From positions 1 to 64,000 of the forward strand of contig JADEXA010000027.1 of NCBI GenBank assembly GCA_015207365.1: DNA of 64,000 bases, given 5' to 3'. Source of the DNA: Vacuolonema iberomarrocanum LEGE 07170. GTDB taxonomy: Bacteria; Cyanobacteriota; Cyanobacteriia; Elainellales; Elainellaceae. This document shows positions 9,043 to 17,324 of the stretch, in pieces (the stretch's first letter is position 1; each line of letters starts with the position of its first letter). The position numbers and the translations under genes are program-made. The notes below the pieces were generated by a model, which saw only the letters and a program-made list of their open reading frames with translations, made no database searches and was not told where the DNA came from.

Positions 9043-10065
9043 ATGACAATAAGCGCGCCTGAAAAAGAGAAAGCATCTTCGAATGCAACTGCATCTGTGT
9101 TGGTGGTGACGGTGAACTATCGCTCATCTCGGCTGGCTGTCGATTCTCTGCGGTCGCTAGAGACTGAAGTGCAAGCCATGCCCAATCTGCGAGCAGCGAT
9201 TGTGGATAACAACTCAGGGGATGACTCAGTTGAGGTTTTGAGTCAGGCGATCGCCAACAACAACTGGCAGGATTGGGCAACATTGATGCCCTCCAGCCAC
9301 AACGGAGGCTATGCCTATGGCAACAACTACGCCATTCGGCCAGCCTTGGCGACAGAAAACCCGCCGGACTACTTCTTGTTGCTCAATCCAGACACACGAA
9401 TTTACCCCGGAGCGGTTCAGACACTGGTCGATTTCATGGAAGCCCATCCGCAAGCGGGTATCTGTGGTAGCAGCCTCGAAGAAGCGGATGGTTCGCCCTT
9501 TGGCATTGCCTTTCGCTTTCCTTCGATTCTCAGCGAACTGGATGGGGGGTTGCGTTTAGGGTTCGTTTCCAAGCTCCTGGCTCAGTGGAAAATTCCGCAA
9601 CCGATGGGAGACGACCTCAAGGAAGTGGATTGGCTCTCTGGAGCCAGTTTACTAATCCGGCGAGAGGTCTTTGAAACCATTGGACTGATGGACGACGAAT
9701 ACTTCCTGTATTACGAAGAAACGGATTTTTGTCTACAAGCGAAACGGGCTGGATGGTCCTGTTGGTATGTGCCCACAAGCCGTGTGATGCATATTGCAGG
9801 GCAAAGCACCGGGGTAACAGTGCGTACAGATAAACCCAAACGGATGCCAGACTACTGGTTTGAGTCCAGACGGCGCTATTTCATCAAAAACCATGGTTGG
9901 CTTTACACCGCACTCACGGACTGGATTTGGATTCACTCCTTTGCTCTGTGGCGGATGCGGCGATTGATCCAGCGTAAGCCCGACCCAGATCCCCCAAACT
10001 TTCTCTGGGATTTTATCCGTAATAGCGTACTTGTCGGACGTTCAATGCCCCCTAACAGAAAATAG
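9043..10065 (+). CDS. Family 2 glycosyltransferase
   Basis: GT-A fold glycosyltransferase of 340 residues, similar to rhamnosyltransferases of the WbbL type. Visible are the N-terminal VTVNYRSS strand and turn, VDNNSGDDS (about 50-58), NGGYAYGNN, and LLLNPDTRIYPGA carrying the acidic metal-site residues, followed by LSGASLLIRREVF and EETDFC. It starts 74 bases after the FkbH-ACP-thioesterase gene on the same strand, so the two may form one unit that decorates an exported glycan or glycolipid; that link is inference. A hairpin pair (10106-10262) separates it from convergent trpA. Confidence 0.88.
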   Translation: MTISAPEKEKASSNATASVLVVTVNYRSSRLAVDSLRSLETEVQAMPNLRAAIVDNNSGDDSVEVLSQAIANNNWQDWATLMPSSHNGGYAYGNNYAIRPALATENPPDYFLLLNPDTRIYPGAVQTLVDFMEAHPQAGICGSSLEEADGSPFGIAFRFPSILSELDGGLRLGFVSKLLAQWKIPQPMGDDLKEVDWLSGASLLIRREVFETIGLMDDEYFLYYEETDFCLQAKRAGWSCWYVPTSRVMHIAGQSTGVTVRTDKPKRMPDYWFESRRRYFIKNHGWLYTALTDWIWIHSFALWRMRRLIQRKPDPDPPNFLWDFIRNSVLVGRSMPPNRK

Positions 10066-10105
10066 TCGCTAGAAGTAGGCATTGCAAGCGCTCATCATTC
10101 CACGA

Positions 10106-10171
10106 AAACAGATTGGAGGCTTACCCACAACCCTTGCAGCACAAAGGTTGTGAGGCTTTACATCAAATCTG
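10106..10171. terminator. Large imperfect hairpin between convergent genes
   Basis: CACAACC and GGTTGTG pair at the core around TTGCAGCACAA, inside outer arms AAACAGATT/AAATCTGTTT. Its right outer arm overlaps the left end of repeat C1. It sits between the convergent glycosyltransferase and trpA genes and could serve as a bidirectional terminator. Confidence 0.4.
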
Positions 10172-10262
10172 TTTGAAGAACCCAAATATTATTTACGCCC
10201 GCTGCTTTGCAGCGGGCGTAAATAATATTTGGGTTTCACGACCGTTTAACCGGATTTGATAT
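10162..10262. repeat. Family C hairpin element, copy C1
   Basis: A 57-base palindrome at 10179-10235 (27-base arms, 3-base loop) starts AACCCAAATATTATTTACG and is fully complementary. It is flanked by ATCAAATCTG on the left and the TIR-like GTTTAACCGGATTTGATAT on the right. Three relatives lie at 53138, 54235 and 60027. Confidence 0.8.
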
Positions 10263-10284
10263 TAGTACGTTTTTGACTCAAGGA

Positions 10285-11100
10285 TTACTCAGCGATCGCC
10301 GCTTTTAAGCTGCGACAGAATCCTTCTATAGCTTCTAAGCCTTGGTGAGTTTCGCCTTCGGCGAGACGTTTGACAAACGCACTGCCAACAATCACACCGT
10401 CTGCGCCCCATTCCATAATTTGTCGGGCCTGTCCGGGTTCTGAGATGCCGAAGCCAACACCAATGGGTTTGTCGGTCACTTGCTGGAGTTCGAGCAGCAA
10501 ATCTTGTACGCGAGATTCAATCTTGCTCCGCATTCCTGTCACACCTGTGACGCTGACAAGATAAATAAACCCTTGGCAACGCTGGGCGATCGCCATCAAC
10601 CGATCCTTAGGGGTTGTCGGCGCGACGAGGAGCGTGACCTCAATCCCGGCAGCTTCTGCCTGGGGCAGCAGCACATCCATCTCTTCTAGTGGCAAATCAG
10701 GCACCACCAGTCCTTTGACACCTACCTCCACAACCTCTTGCAAGAAGGTTGGAATGCCCCGATTCAAAATGGGGTTGTAGTAGGTGAATAGGATAATGGG
10801 GGTACTCAGGGTTGGGCTGACAGACTTGAGCATAGCCAGCACATCTTCCAGACGGGTTCCCCGCTCCAGTGCCCGTGTTGCTGCCGCCTGAATGACAGGA
10901 CCATCTGCCAATGGATCGGAATAGGGCACCCCTAGCTCAATCAGGTCAGCGCCGTTGCGATCGAGCACAGTCAGTGCTTTTGCCGTCGTTTCCAGATCAG
11001 GATCGCCCGCCGTAATAAAGGGAATTAGGGCGCAGTCACCGCGATCGCGTACTGCCTTAATTTTGGCTGATACTGACATCGTTGAAGCAGAACCCATCAT
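10285..11100 (-). CDS. trpA: Tryptophan synthase alpha subunit
   Basis: TIM-barrel enzyme of 271 residues that cleaves indole-3-glycerol phosphate to indole and glyceraldehyde 3-phosphate. Typical blocks are LIPFITAGDPD with strand-1 residues, LIELGVPYSDPLADGP carrying the catalytic Asp, GLVVPDLPLEE, FIYLVSVTGVTG and the phosphate-binding GFGIS and DGVIVGSAFV. Length matches the family. It overlaps the stop of the upstream DUF3007 gene by 4 bases (ATGA), indicating translational coupling in an ndhL-DUF3007-trpA unit. An ATG 7 codons further in is an alternative start. Confidence 0.95.
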   Translation of the reverse strand: MMGSASTMSVSAKIKAVRDRGDCALIPFITAGDPDLETTAKALTVLDRNGADLIELGVPYSDPLADGPVIQAAATRALERGTRLEDVLAMLKSVSPTLSTPIILFTYYNPILNRGIPTFLQEVVEVGVKGLVVPDLPLEEMDVLLPQAEAAGIEVTLLVAPTTPKDRLMAIAQRCQGFIYLVSVTGVTGMRSKIESRVQDLLLELQQVTDKPIGVGFGISEPGQARQIMEWGADGVIVGSAFVKRLAEGETHQGLEAIEGFCRSLKAAIAE

Positions 11101-11444
11101 CCGTCGCTATCCTTCCCGTCCCCTGCGGCTAGTTGTCCGTCTGCCTGCTTCTCCTGCTCCAATTCTGCTTGCAACTTCGCCAATTCCTCTGGCGACATCT
11201 CGTCTAGGCGCTTTTGCAGAACTGCATCTTCATAATCTTTGAGCTGTTGGTGGTAGGTCATGTTGCGAGTGACAACGCGAAAGAGGTAGGTGGCTGTCCA
11301 ACCAATCAATCCAACCACAAGCAGTAGCTGCGTCCAGATCCCTGCATCGATGGTGTCTAAACCCACAAACTGGAACAGGAGGTACACAAGACCTCCTGCG
11401 ACAAAAACGCCAAAACCAATCCCAAGTGCATCAATGCGTCGCAT
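11097..11444 (-). CDS. DUF3007 family membrane protein
   Basis: Conserved cyanobacterial and plastid-lineage protein of 115 residues with two predicted membrane helices (about 8-27 and 38-58) and a charged C-terminal half with LQAELEQEKQ likely to be helical. Its function is unknown. The position between ndhL and trpA is a conserved cyanobacterial arrangement, from memory of other genomes. It ends within the trpA start codon region. Confidence 0.8.
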   Translation of the reverse strand: MRRIDALGIGFGVFVAGGLVYLLFQFVGLDTIDAGIWTQLLLVVGLIGWTATYLFRVVTRNMTYHQQLKDYEDAVLQKRLDEMSPEELAKLQAELEQEKQADGQLAAGDGKDSDG

Positions 11445-11480
11445 TGCAACTCAATACTTCAAGCAGACAACCTAATGAGT

Positions 11481-11702
11481 TTAGCTTGAAATCTGCCGCT
11501 TCTTGGGACGCACATTGACCAAAGGCCCCAGAAGAAGCAATCCGGGAAAGAAAAAGAAGACAAAAAAGTAGGCCAGCATCCGCTCAATAGACCCTGCCGT
11601 ATGGAAGCGATTTTGTAGATAGAAATAGATCAGAGCCGGAATGACAACGAGGTAAGCACCTGCCAGGGCGACATAGAGAAGAGGGACGATGGGAAGAGTC
11701 AT
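11481..11702 (-). CDS. ndhL: NAD(P)H-quinone oxidoreductase subunit L
   Basis: Small membrane subunit of 73 residues of the thylakoid NDH-1 complex, which feeds electrons into plastoquinone in cyclic and respiratory flow. It has two helices (about 6-28 and 41-62), with the conserved SIERMLAYFFVFFFFPGLLLL block and a basic C-terminal VRPKKRQ. Length and motif match the NdhL family. The order ndhL-DUF3007-trpA on one strand supports the call. Confidence 0.9.
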   Translation of the reverse strand: MTLPIVPLLYVALAGAYLVVIPALIYFYLQNRFHTAGSIERMLAYFFVFFFFPGLLLLGPLVNVRPKKRQISS

Positions 11703-11932
11703 AGCGCCAACATTAGGGTTAGGTTCAAGTACCTGGCAGACAGACAGAGTCTTGCCACCAGATCTCCGTGCCTATGATTGTATCGTTTTGTGGAAGGCTC
11801 TCGGGACAGCAATGATTTGAGTTTCTGTGGGGGAGAGATTGATTTTTCCAAAGTCGTCGCCACAGATCCCCAGATCATCGGGCTCTGTACTTTGACAATT
11901 GGGGCTGCGGCTAGGGTCGTGCGCTCTCCAGA

Positions 11933-12736
11933 TTAGTCAGTTTCGAAGCGCACGCGACGGGTCACCATAACCAGGCCGTCTTCGCGGATAACGATGCCCG
12001 AAATCCAACGCTGCTCGGGTAAAGCTGGAGCACGCCCGACCTTGAAGAGCCCGCCAGCCGGCAACAGCTCCATATCCAGAGGTGCTTCTGCAAGATAGCC
12101 ATCGACCGTAACGGGTTCATCCAATGCGGTTCCGAGAAGCTGGCGATCGCCCAACGGTTCTGTCACGATGGCATCAAATGCAAAGGATTGCCCAATCAAA
12201 ACCTGCTCTGGCAATTGCACATTCAGTTCAGGAGGGTTTTCACCAGCGGTAACACGGCTGTCTTCTGCCAGAGTCGCTTGCTCGACTAGCTGGCCATCGA
12301 CGTAGCGTTGACGCGATCGCAACGTCGAATCTAATTGCAACATCCGCCCATTCAAACTTTGAGTCCCGGTAATCTGGGTCGTGGTTTCGGTCACGATTCC
12401 CGCCTCATCGCGCTCCCAGCCATCGACTTGAGTGGTATAGGTGAGGTCGTCATAGCGCAGCCAGAAGCGCTCTAGTGCCTCCTGGAGAGAGTCATAGGTT
12501 AAACCATCGGTGTGGGTAAAGTCTGGGCTGATATTTTCCATCACAGCCTCCAGATTTTCAGCACCGGCGGCCTGATCCATTGCGGTAATGATTGTTTGAA
12601 TCTCACTGGGTAAGGGTTCAGCCGCATCCTGCGCAGCAGCTGGAAGCACATGCGTCAGGGTCGCCGTCAATAAAATCGGCAGGGCAACGACTCCCTGTTT
12701 CCCGTAATTCCGCAATTGGGCAGCAAGTTGTTTCAT
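11933..12736 (-). CDS. Secreted protein with NTF2/SnoaL-like N-terminal part
   Basis: Chosen start is the ATG at 12736 because GGAG lies 5 bases upstream and a clean signal peptide follows (basic MKQLAAQLRNYGKQG, hydrophobic core, AAAQDA cleavage region); the frame extends 21 codons further up. The mature part about 35-130 (IITAMDQAAGAENLEAVM, then FTHTDGLTYDSLQEAL) resembles NTF2-like/SnoaL-like folds, followed by a beta-rich domain to residue 267. Product and partners are unknown. It probably acts in the periplasm. Confidence 0.7.
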   Translation of the reverse strand: MKQLAAQLRNYGKQGVVALPILLTATLTHVLPAAAQDAAEPLPSEIQTIITAMDQAAGAENLEAVMENISPDFTHTDGLTYDSLQEALERFWLRYDDLTYTTQVDGWERDEAGIVTETTTQITGTQSLNGRMLQLDSTLRSRQRYVDGQLVEQATLAEDSRVTAGENPPELNVQLPEQVLIGQSFAFDAIVTEPLGDRQLLGTALDEPVTVDGYLAEAPLDMELLPAGGLFKVGRAPALPEQRWISGIVIREDGLVMVTRRVRFETD

Positions 12737-13028
12737 GGGAGCTCCGAATGTCGGCTTCAATCGAACCATAGCAGTGATAGGCTGAGAACCAGTGAGCATA
12801 GGACTCTACTAGGGTAATCGGGTACGGCTAAAACCGCCACTGACTGCAAACGACTTTTGCAAATCCGGATAAGAATAGTAGCAGCGGTTTGATGAATGGG
12901 GAGAGCTCGCGATCGCCCATCCCACCTCAGCACAATCTCTATCCGACCTGAATTCATGATCTAGCTTTGTCAATGACTAATAATAGTGATGTCAATGCAT
13001 GTTCCGTCCAGGGTCAACGCAGAGTGAC

Positions 13029-14159
13029 ATGACAGAAACGACGCAAGACCAGACACCCCCCAAACTCTTGATTGCCGCCAGCGGCACAGGAGGGCATTTG
13101 TTTCCAGCGATCGCGACGGCTGAAGCACTGCCCGAGCTATCCATTGAGTGGCTGGGGGTACCTGACCGCCTGGAAACCAAACTCGTTCCCGATCAATATC
13201 CTCTGCACACCATTCAGGTCACTGGCTTTCAGGGAAAACCAGGGTTGGGCACGATCAAAACCCTGATCCGCCTCATTGGTGCCATTGGAAAGGTGCGTCG
13301 GCTGCTGAAATCCGGCAAGTTTGATGGCGTGTTCACCACGGGGGGTTACATTGCAGCTCCGACCATTCTGGCAGCGCGATCGCTCGGTTTGCCCGCCATC
13401 CTACATGAATCCAATGCCCTCCCCGGCAAGGTCACCCGGCTGCTCAGTCCTCGTTGCACCACCGTTGCCCTGGGGTTTGCTGCCGCCGCCAAGCATCTCC
13501 CTCGCGCCAAGACCGTCACGGTAGGAACGCCGGTGCGATCGACCTTTCTCCAGCACCCTGAGGTGTTGCCCCCGCTCGATCTTCCCATTCCATCGAATGT
13601 GCCGCTGCTGGTCGTCATCGGTGGCAGCCAAGGAGCCGTTGCGGTCAATCAGTTGGTGCGGCAATGTGCCCCAGCCTGGATCGATGCGGGTATCTGGATT
13701 GTGCACCTCACCGGAGATAACGACCCAGATGTAGAGACCTACAGCCATCCTCACTACATGGCGTTGCCCTTTTTCGAGCACATGGCGACTCTGTTGCGGC
13801 GGGCGACCGTAGCCGTCAGTCGAGCAGGCGCTGGAACTCTCACGGAACTGGCGATCGCCCATCTGCCTTCGATCCTAATTCCCTACCCCTACGCCGCCGA
13901 AGATCATCAGACCCACAACGCCAAAGTCTTTGAAGCCGCCGGGGCAGCTCGCCTGTTCCAGCAGCGTGATCTCACCGCCGACCAGCTTCAGTCCGCCGTC
14001 TTTGAACTGCTTAACCCCGCCATTCTGGCTGCAACTAAAACAGCTGCCACACAACTTGCTGTCTCCGATAGCGCAACCCAACTGGCCGATTTAATTCGCC
14101 TAACCCTCCCCGATCCTTCAACGCAGGAAACGGCAGAAGCAACCTCCTCTCACTCCTGA
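13029..14159 (+). CDS. murG: UDP-GlcNAc:lipid I N-acetylglucosaminyltransferase MurG
   Basis: GT28 enzyme that turns lipid I into lipid II on the inner face of the cytoplasmic membrane. Key blocks are the N-terminal loop ASGTGGHLFPA (family G-loop GxGGH), GGYIAAPTILAARSLG, HESNALPGKVTR, the C-terminal-domain GGSQGAVAVN, and SRAGAGTLTELA with PYPYAAEDHQTHNA at the sugar-nucleotide site. It has 376 residues from this ATG; an ATG at 12999 would add ten residues that are not typical of the family. Neither start has a strong ribosome-binding site. It is divergent from the preceding secreted-protein gene. Confidence 0.95.
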   Translation: MTETTQDQTPPKLLIAASGTGGHLFPAIATAEALPELSIEWLGVPDRLETKLVPDQYPLHTIQVTGFQGKPGLGTIKTLIRLIGAIGKVRRLLKSGKFDGVFTTGGYIAAPTILAARSLGLPAILHESNALPGKVTRLLSPRCTTVALGFAAAAKHLPRAKTVTVGTPVRSTFLQHPEVLPPLDLPIPSNVPLLVVIGGSQGAVAVNQLVRQCAPAWIDAGIWIVHLTGDNDPDVETYSHPHYMALPFFEHMATLLRRATVAVSRAGAGTLTELAIAHLPSILIPYPYAAEDHQTHNAKVFEAAGAARLFQQRDLTADQLQSAVFELLNPAILAATKTAATQLAVSDSATQLADLIRLTLPDPSTQETAEATSSHS

Positions 14160-14466
14160 CGCTGCGATGAGCCGCAAGTAGATGGGTTCAGGCACAATGT
14201 CTTGAACCATTGCGACTGTAAAGAATAGTGGCAAGGCGATCGCTTCAACTCAAACATTACCTATGATTGATATAGGGTTAAGTATCTTAATTAAGTCTCA
14301 ACCCTTTACCGCTACCGTTCGCTACAAACCCTCCTAACTCCTTCTGATTGACGCTGCATTTTCGTCAGGAATTTCATCAGAGGTCAGCAGCAAAATACCC
14401 TCTCGAAACTGTTTCGTTTGATACGTTCAGTCCAAATATTTGAAAATAGTTTACGAGGTCAGGCTC
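14160..14466. other. Spacer between murG and the 47-residue gene
   Basis: About 300 AT-rich bases with no credible gene or strong hairpin. It presumably contains the promoter of the small downstream gene, but no convincing -35/-10 pair could be fixed. Confidence 0.4.
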
Positions 14467-14610
14467 ATGAAAGCATTAACATCTGTAAACCGTGCTCTCC
14501 AATATCTCTGGGAAGGTGCGTTCCGCATTTTTACCCGCGATCGCGATGAAGTTCCCGCTATTGGTGTTCAACCTTACACGGGCGAAAGATCTACCAAGCA
14601 AGCCGAATAG
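14467..14610 (+). CDS. Conserved-looking 47-residue small protein
   Basis: The frame encodes MKALTSVNRALQYLWEGAF followed by RIFTRDRDEVPAIGVQPYTG and a short polar tail. GAGG sits about 8 bases before the ATG and an intrinsic terminator follows 60 bases after the stop, so it forms a complete monocistronic unit. The LQYLWEG...IF...P.IGVQPF/Y pattern is familiar from tiny cyanobacterial proteins of unknown function, though I cannot name the family. It is soluble and amphipathic with no membrane segment. Confidence 0.65.
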   Translation: MKALTSVNRALQYLWEGAFRIFTRDRDEVPAIGVQPYTGERSTKQAE

Positions 14611-14672
14611 CACTCCCGCTAACGAATCGATAAAGCTCTACTGTAAAACTCGCATATTTGAACGTTGAAATT

Positions 14673-14711
14673 CAACAAAGGCACGGCTCATGTCGTGCCT
14701 TTGTTGTTTGT
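14673..14711 (+). terminator. Intrinsic terminator of the 47-residue gene
   Basis: CAACAAAGGCACG pairs with CGTGCCTTTGTTG around GCTCATGT, and the stem is followed by TTTG. The stem is long and GC-rich in the middle, a classical Rho-independent terminator. Confidence 0.8.
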
Positions 14712-15785
14712 AGGCAGACAGTTTTAGAGAATTAACACGACCTCTCAATAGCGGGCAAAACAAAGCTTTCGCCTTGACATAAGGCAAACAAGGAACAGCC
14801 GTAAATCCGAGTCTTCAATCCAAGATGTGTGCGGAGTATCCATTCCCCATAAAGGCTCAAGTTAGCAAGAGACGTCCACGGGGCTAACGCTAAGCTTGGG
14901 CAAAAGAGGTTTTCCTAAGCACGCCATGCCTGTCGTGCTTAGCCCTGAACGATATCCACCAACATTTTGGCGCGTGAAGACTAGCTAGAAATAAAACCTT
15001 CACCCTGTCTGTGCAACAGCCAATTTGCAAGATTGTGTAAACCTAAAATCCAAGTGTTTTCACGTAGACAATTAGCACAATATGCCATCGTTGAGGCCGT
15101 CAGGCGTATAGTCCTCAGCCAACACAAACCTAGACCCAGTCACAGCTTTATGGTTTTCTCTTCGTTTTTTACTCATCCATCTACTCCAGAGACTCCGTAT
15201 TTTCCTCTTAAAGATTCAATAAAGGTAAATTTGAATGCCTATCCAATGGGAGATTCCACTGATTATAATCACAACTAATAGCAGGAAGCTCTCAGCAAAA
15301 ATCTGGTTTAGATGGCTCGCTTCCGGCTGTATTACCCCTTGATTGTGTTCTTATCCAACCATTTCATAGTACTTGTCATTTCTATCAAGACTTTGAGTAC
15401 TGCGGTCAGATAGACGCATTCTACTGAATAGTTTCTTTTAGAGCATGGCTACGGTCTAAATCCTGCCAAAAGTTCAAGAAAGAATCGAGGAAAGATTTGG
15501 TTCGTTCTTGTACCAAACGACTAAATGCCATAACTTTCCAACAGATTCATGTGGCTATTTTAGTTAATCTTTGCAGCTTTGTTAGCTGAGTCCTAGCTCA
15601 GGGCATAGCGCAGTCAAATCGCAATGGTTATGCACTATGCGTCGATTTTGATTGCGATGAGGTGCCACCTTCTCCTTTATTGCTATAGCAGCTCTGCTGT
15701 GAAAGTGTTCTTTCAGGGTTTGTTTCACCTATGTAGGGTTGCACTATTTTGAATTAACTATTTAACTAAGAAGGAATTAATTCAA
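14712..15785. other. Spacer of 1.07 kb without a recognisable gene
   Basis: AT-rich sequence. An 81-codon open frame at 15033-15278 has no family signature, poor composition and no ribosome-binding site, so it is not called. The last 150 bases probably hold the promoter of the next gene. Confidence 0.45.
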
Positions 15786-16889
15786 ATGACAATCACCTAT
15801 TCCCGTGTCTTGGATTCTGGTTCAGAGCAATCTGGCTTTTTTGAACCTTTACCTTATCCAATTTACTTCGTTCATACGAAGCTATCTCAGTGGCCTGAGC
15901 TAATAGGGAATAAAGACCTTCCGAATGATGTTTTCCCTATTCTGAAGCGGTGTGTTGGTGGTAGTGATATATGGGCTATCCAAACCTACATCTTCCTCAA
16001 GCAAAGAGGGTTAGATGTTCGAATTACTTCCAAATTTATTCCTGGGCAAATTTGTATTATTCCATCCTATGATTTAGCTGTTAAATCCCTTCCATTCAAC
16101 AGCTATACTGTTGCCTGCCGTTTGGATGCGGCTCGACCCGAGATTTGTGAACAGCAGACGGTATTGAATCATCTGTGTGCTCAGAAGCCTACGGATCATT
16201 TTTTGATGCAGTGGCCGCAAACTTATCTCCACCCCAGGGATCGGAGTCGCGGTTCTCAACTTGAAACATTAGCGTTCAAAGGAACCCTAAACAATTTAGC
16301 CGAGCCCTTTCAAGATGCATCATTCCATGAACAGCTCCAGGAAATAGGCATCACGTTTCAAGTGGTGCCCGACATAGCCAAAGAGTTTTTATACGATTAT
16401 TGGCGTGACTACTCAACAGTGGATGCCGTATTAGCCATTCGCTTAATGGCAGAAAATGACTTCAAACTGAAGCCTCCTATCAAACTCATCAACTCTTGGT
16501 TGGCAGGATGTCCAGCTTTACTGGGGCCGGAGCCTACGTTTCGAGCGTTGCGCAAGTCTGAATTGGACTACATTGAAATTCGCAGCCCTAAGGATGCGAT
16601 CGCAGCGTTACGTAAGCTCAAGGAAAATCCAGGTTTATATCGGGCAATGGTTGAGAATGGCCTAGAACGGGCTGAAGAGTTTACACAAGACCGGATTGCC
16701 ATGGACTGGTACGGCTATCTCAAAAACTTTGTGATTCCAGGCTATGAGCAATGGAAGCAACAGTCACTGCCAGCCAAAGTACTTGGACGCCCTGTAAAGT
16801 TTGTCTCTCGCATGATGCGCCATAAGCAGGAATTGAAAAATTACCTCACACAGCGTGAGCACTCTAGAAAGGTATATGGTTTGGATTGA
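15786..16889 (+). CDS. Glycosyltransferase group 1-like protein
   Basis: Protein of 367 residues with an AAGGA box 12 bases upstream of the ATG. The C-terminal half has features of a GT-B nucleotide-sugar domain: KLINSWLAGCPALLGPEP, a sensor-like LDYIEIRSPKDAIAAL, then LYRAMVENGLERAEEFT, as in Glycos_transf_1 and exostosin-like proteins. The N-terminal half (PYPIYFVHTKL, GGSDIWAIQTYIFLKQRGL) fits the acceptor-side Rossmann domain. Donor and acceptor are unknown. It is monocistronic, with a terminator 60 bases downstream and long spacers on both sides. Confidence 0.72.
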   Translation: MTITYSRVLDSGSEQSGFFEPLPYPIYFVHTKLSQWPELIGNKDLPNDVFPILKRCVGGSDIWAIQTYIFLKQRGLDVRITSKFIPGQICIIPSYDLAVKSLPFNSYTVACRLDAARPEICEQQTVLNHLCAQKPTDHFLMQWPQTYLHPRDRSRGSQLETLAFKGTLNNLAEPFQDASFHEQLQEIGITFQVVPDIAKEFLYDYWRDYSTVDAVLAIRLMAENDFKLKPPIKLINSWLAGCPALLGPEPTFRALRKSELDYIEIRSPKDAIAALRKLKENPGLYRAMVENGLERAEEFTQDRIAMDWYGYLKNFVIPGYEQWKQQSLPAKVLGRPVKFVSRMMRHKQELKNYLTQREHSRKVYGLD

Positions 16890-16948
16890 GGTTCAACCGA
16901 TTCTTTCTCTTTCGAATGTCCAGAGCGATATATCAATCGCCTACATAA

Positions 16949-16992
16949 GCGACCCCTTATTCCACAACTTGGAACAGGGGTCGTTTTAGTTT
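16949..16992 (+). terminator. Intrinsic terminator after the glycosyltransferase
   Basis: CGACCCCTT-type left arm (16950-16958) pairs with ACAGGGGTCG (16974-16983) around a 15-base loop, followed by TTTTAGTTTT. Stem and U-tract are both good. Confidence 0.7.
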
Positions 16993-17324
16993 TACCCGCC
17001 AACGCCCTGGTGACTAACGTCGTGGTTATCAGAGCACATTCTGCTGTTGTGGACTCTGACAATTCGTTATTTGAGAACCCGTGAGGAGATGCCTTCGCGC
17101 ACCTTCGCGGGCTTCATTCGTCTGTCGCAGTTTCAACCGTCTGACTTGCTGATCCCAAGCTGAGATGCTTGAGCAAATTCTCCCCCAAACAACCTCGCTG
17201 GCTATGCAAGCGTTGACCATGAAGCAGTGCTTTACACAAAAGTTGACAGCGAAAACATTCTTAGCTTAACATCAAGTTATCAGTGAAAACATTGGCGATC
17301 GCCCATCTTGTTGAGGACTCAATC
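16993..17324. other. Spacer before the FAD oxidoreductase gene
   Basis: About 330 bases with no credible gene; open frames here lack family signatures and ribosome-binding sites. It should contain the promoter of the next gene. Confidence 0.4.

Noticed and set aside
15033..15278. Plus-strand frame of 81 codons
   Set aside because: No domain, poor composition, no ribosome-binding site, in a spacer that looks non-coding.
15604..15660. Long-range hairpin between GCATAGCGCAGTC and CTATGCGTCG segments
   Set aside because: Pairing is broken in several places and does not make a continuous stem.
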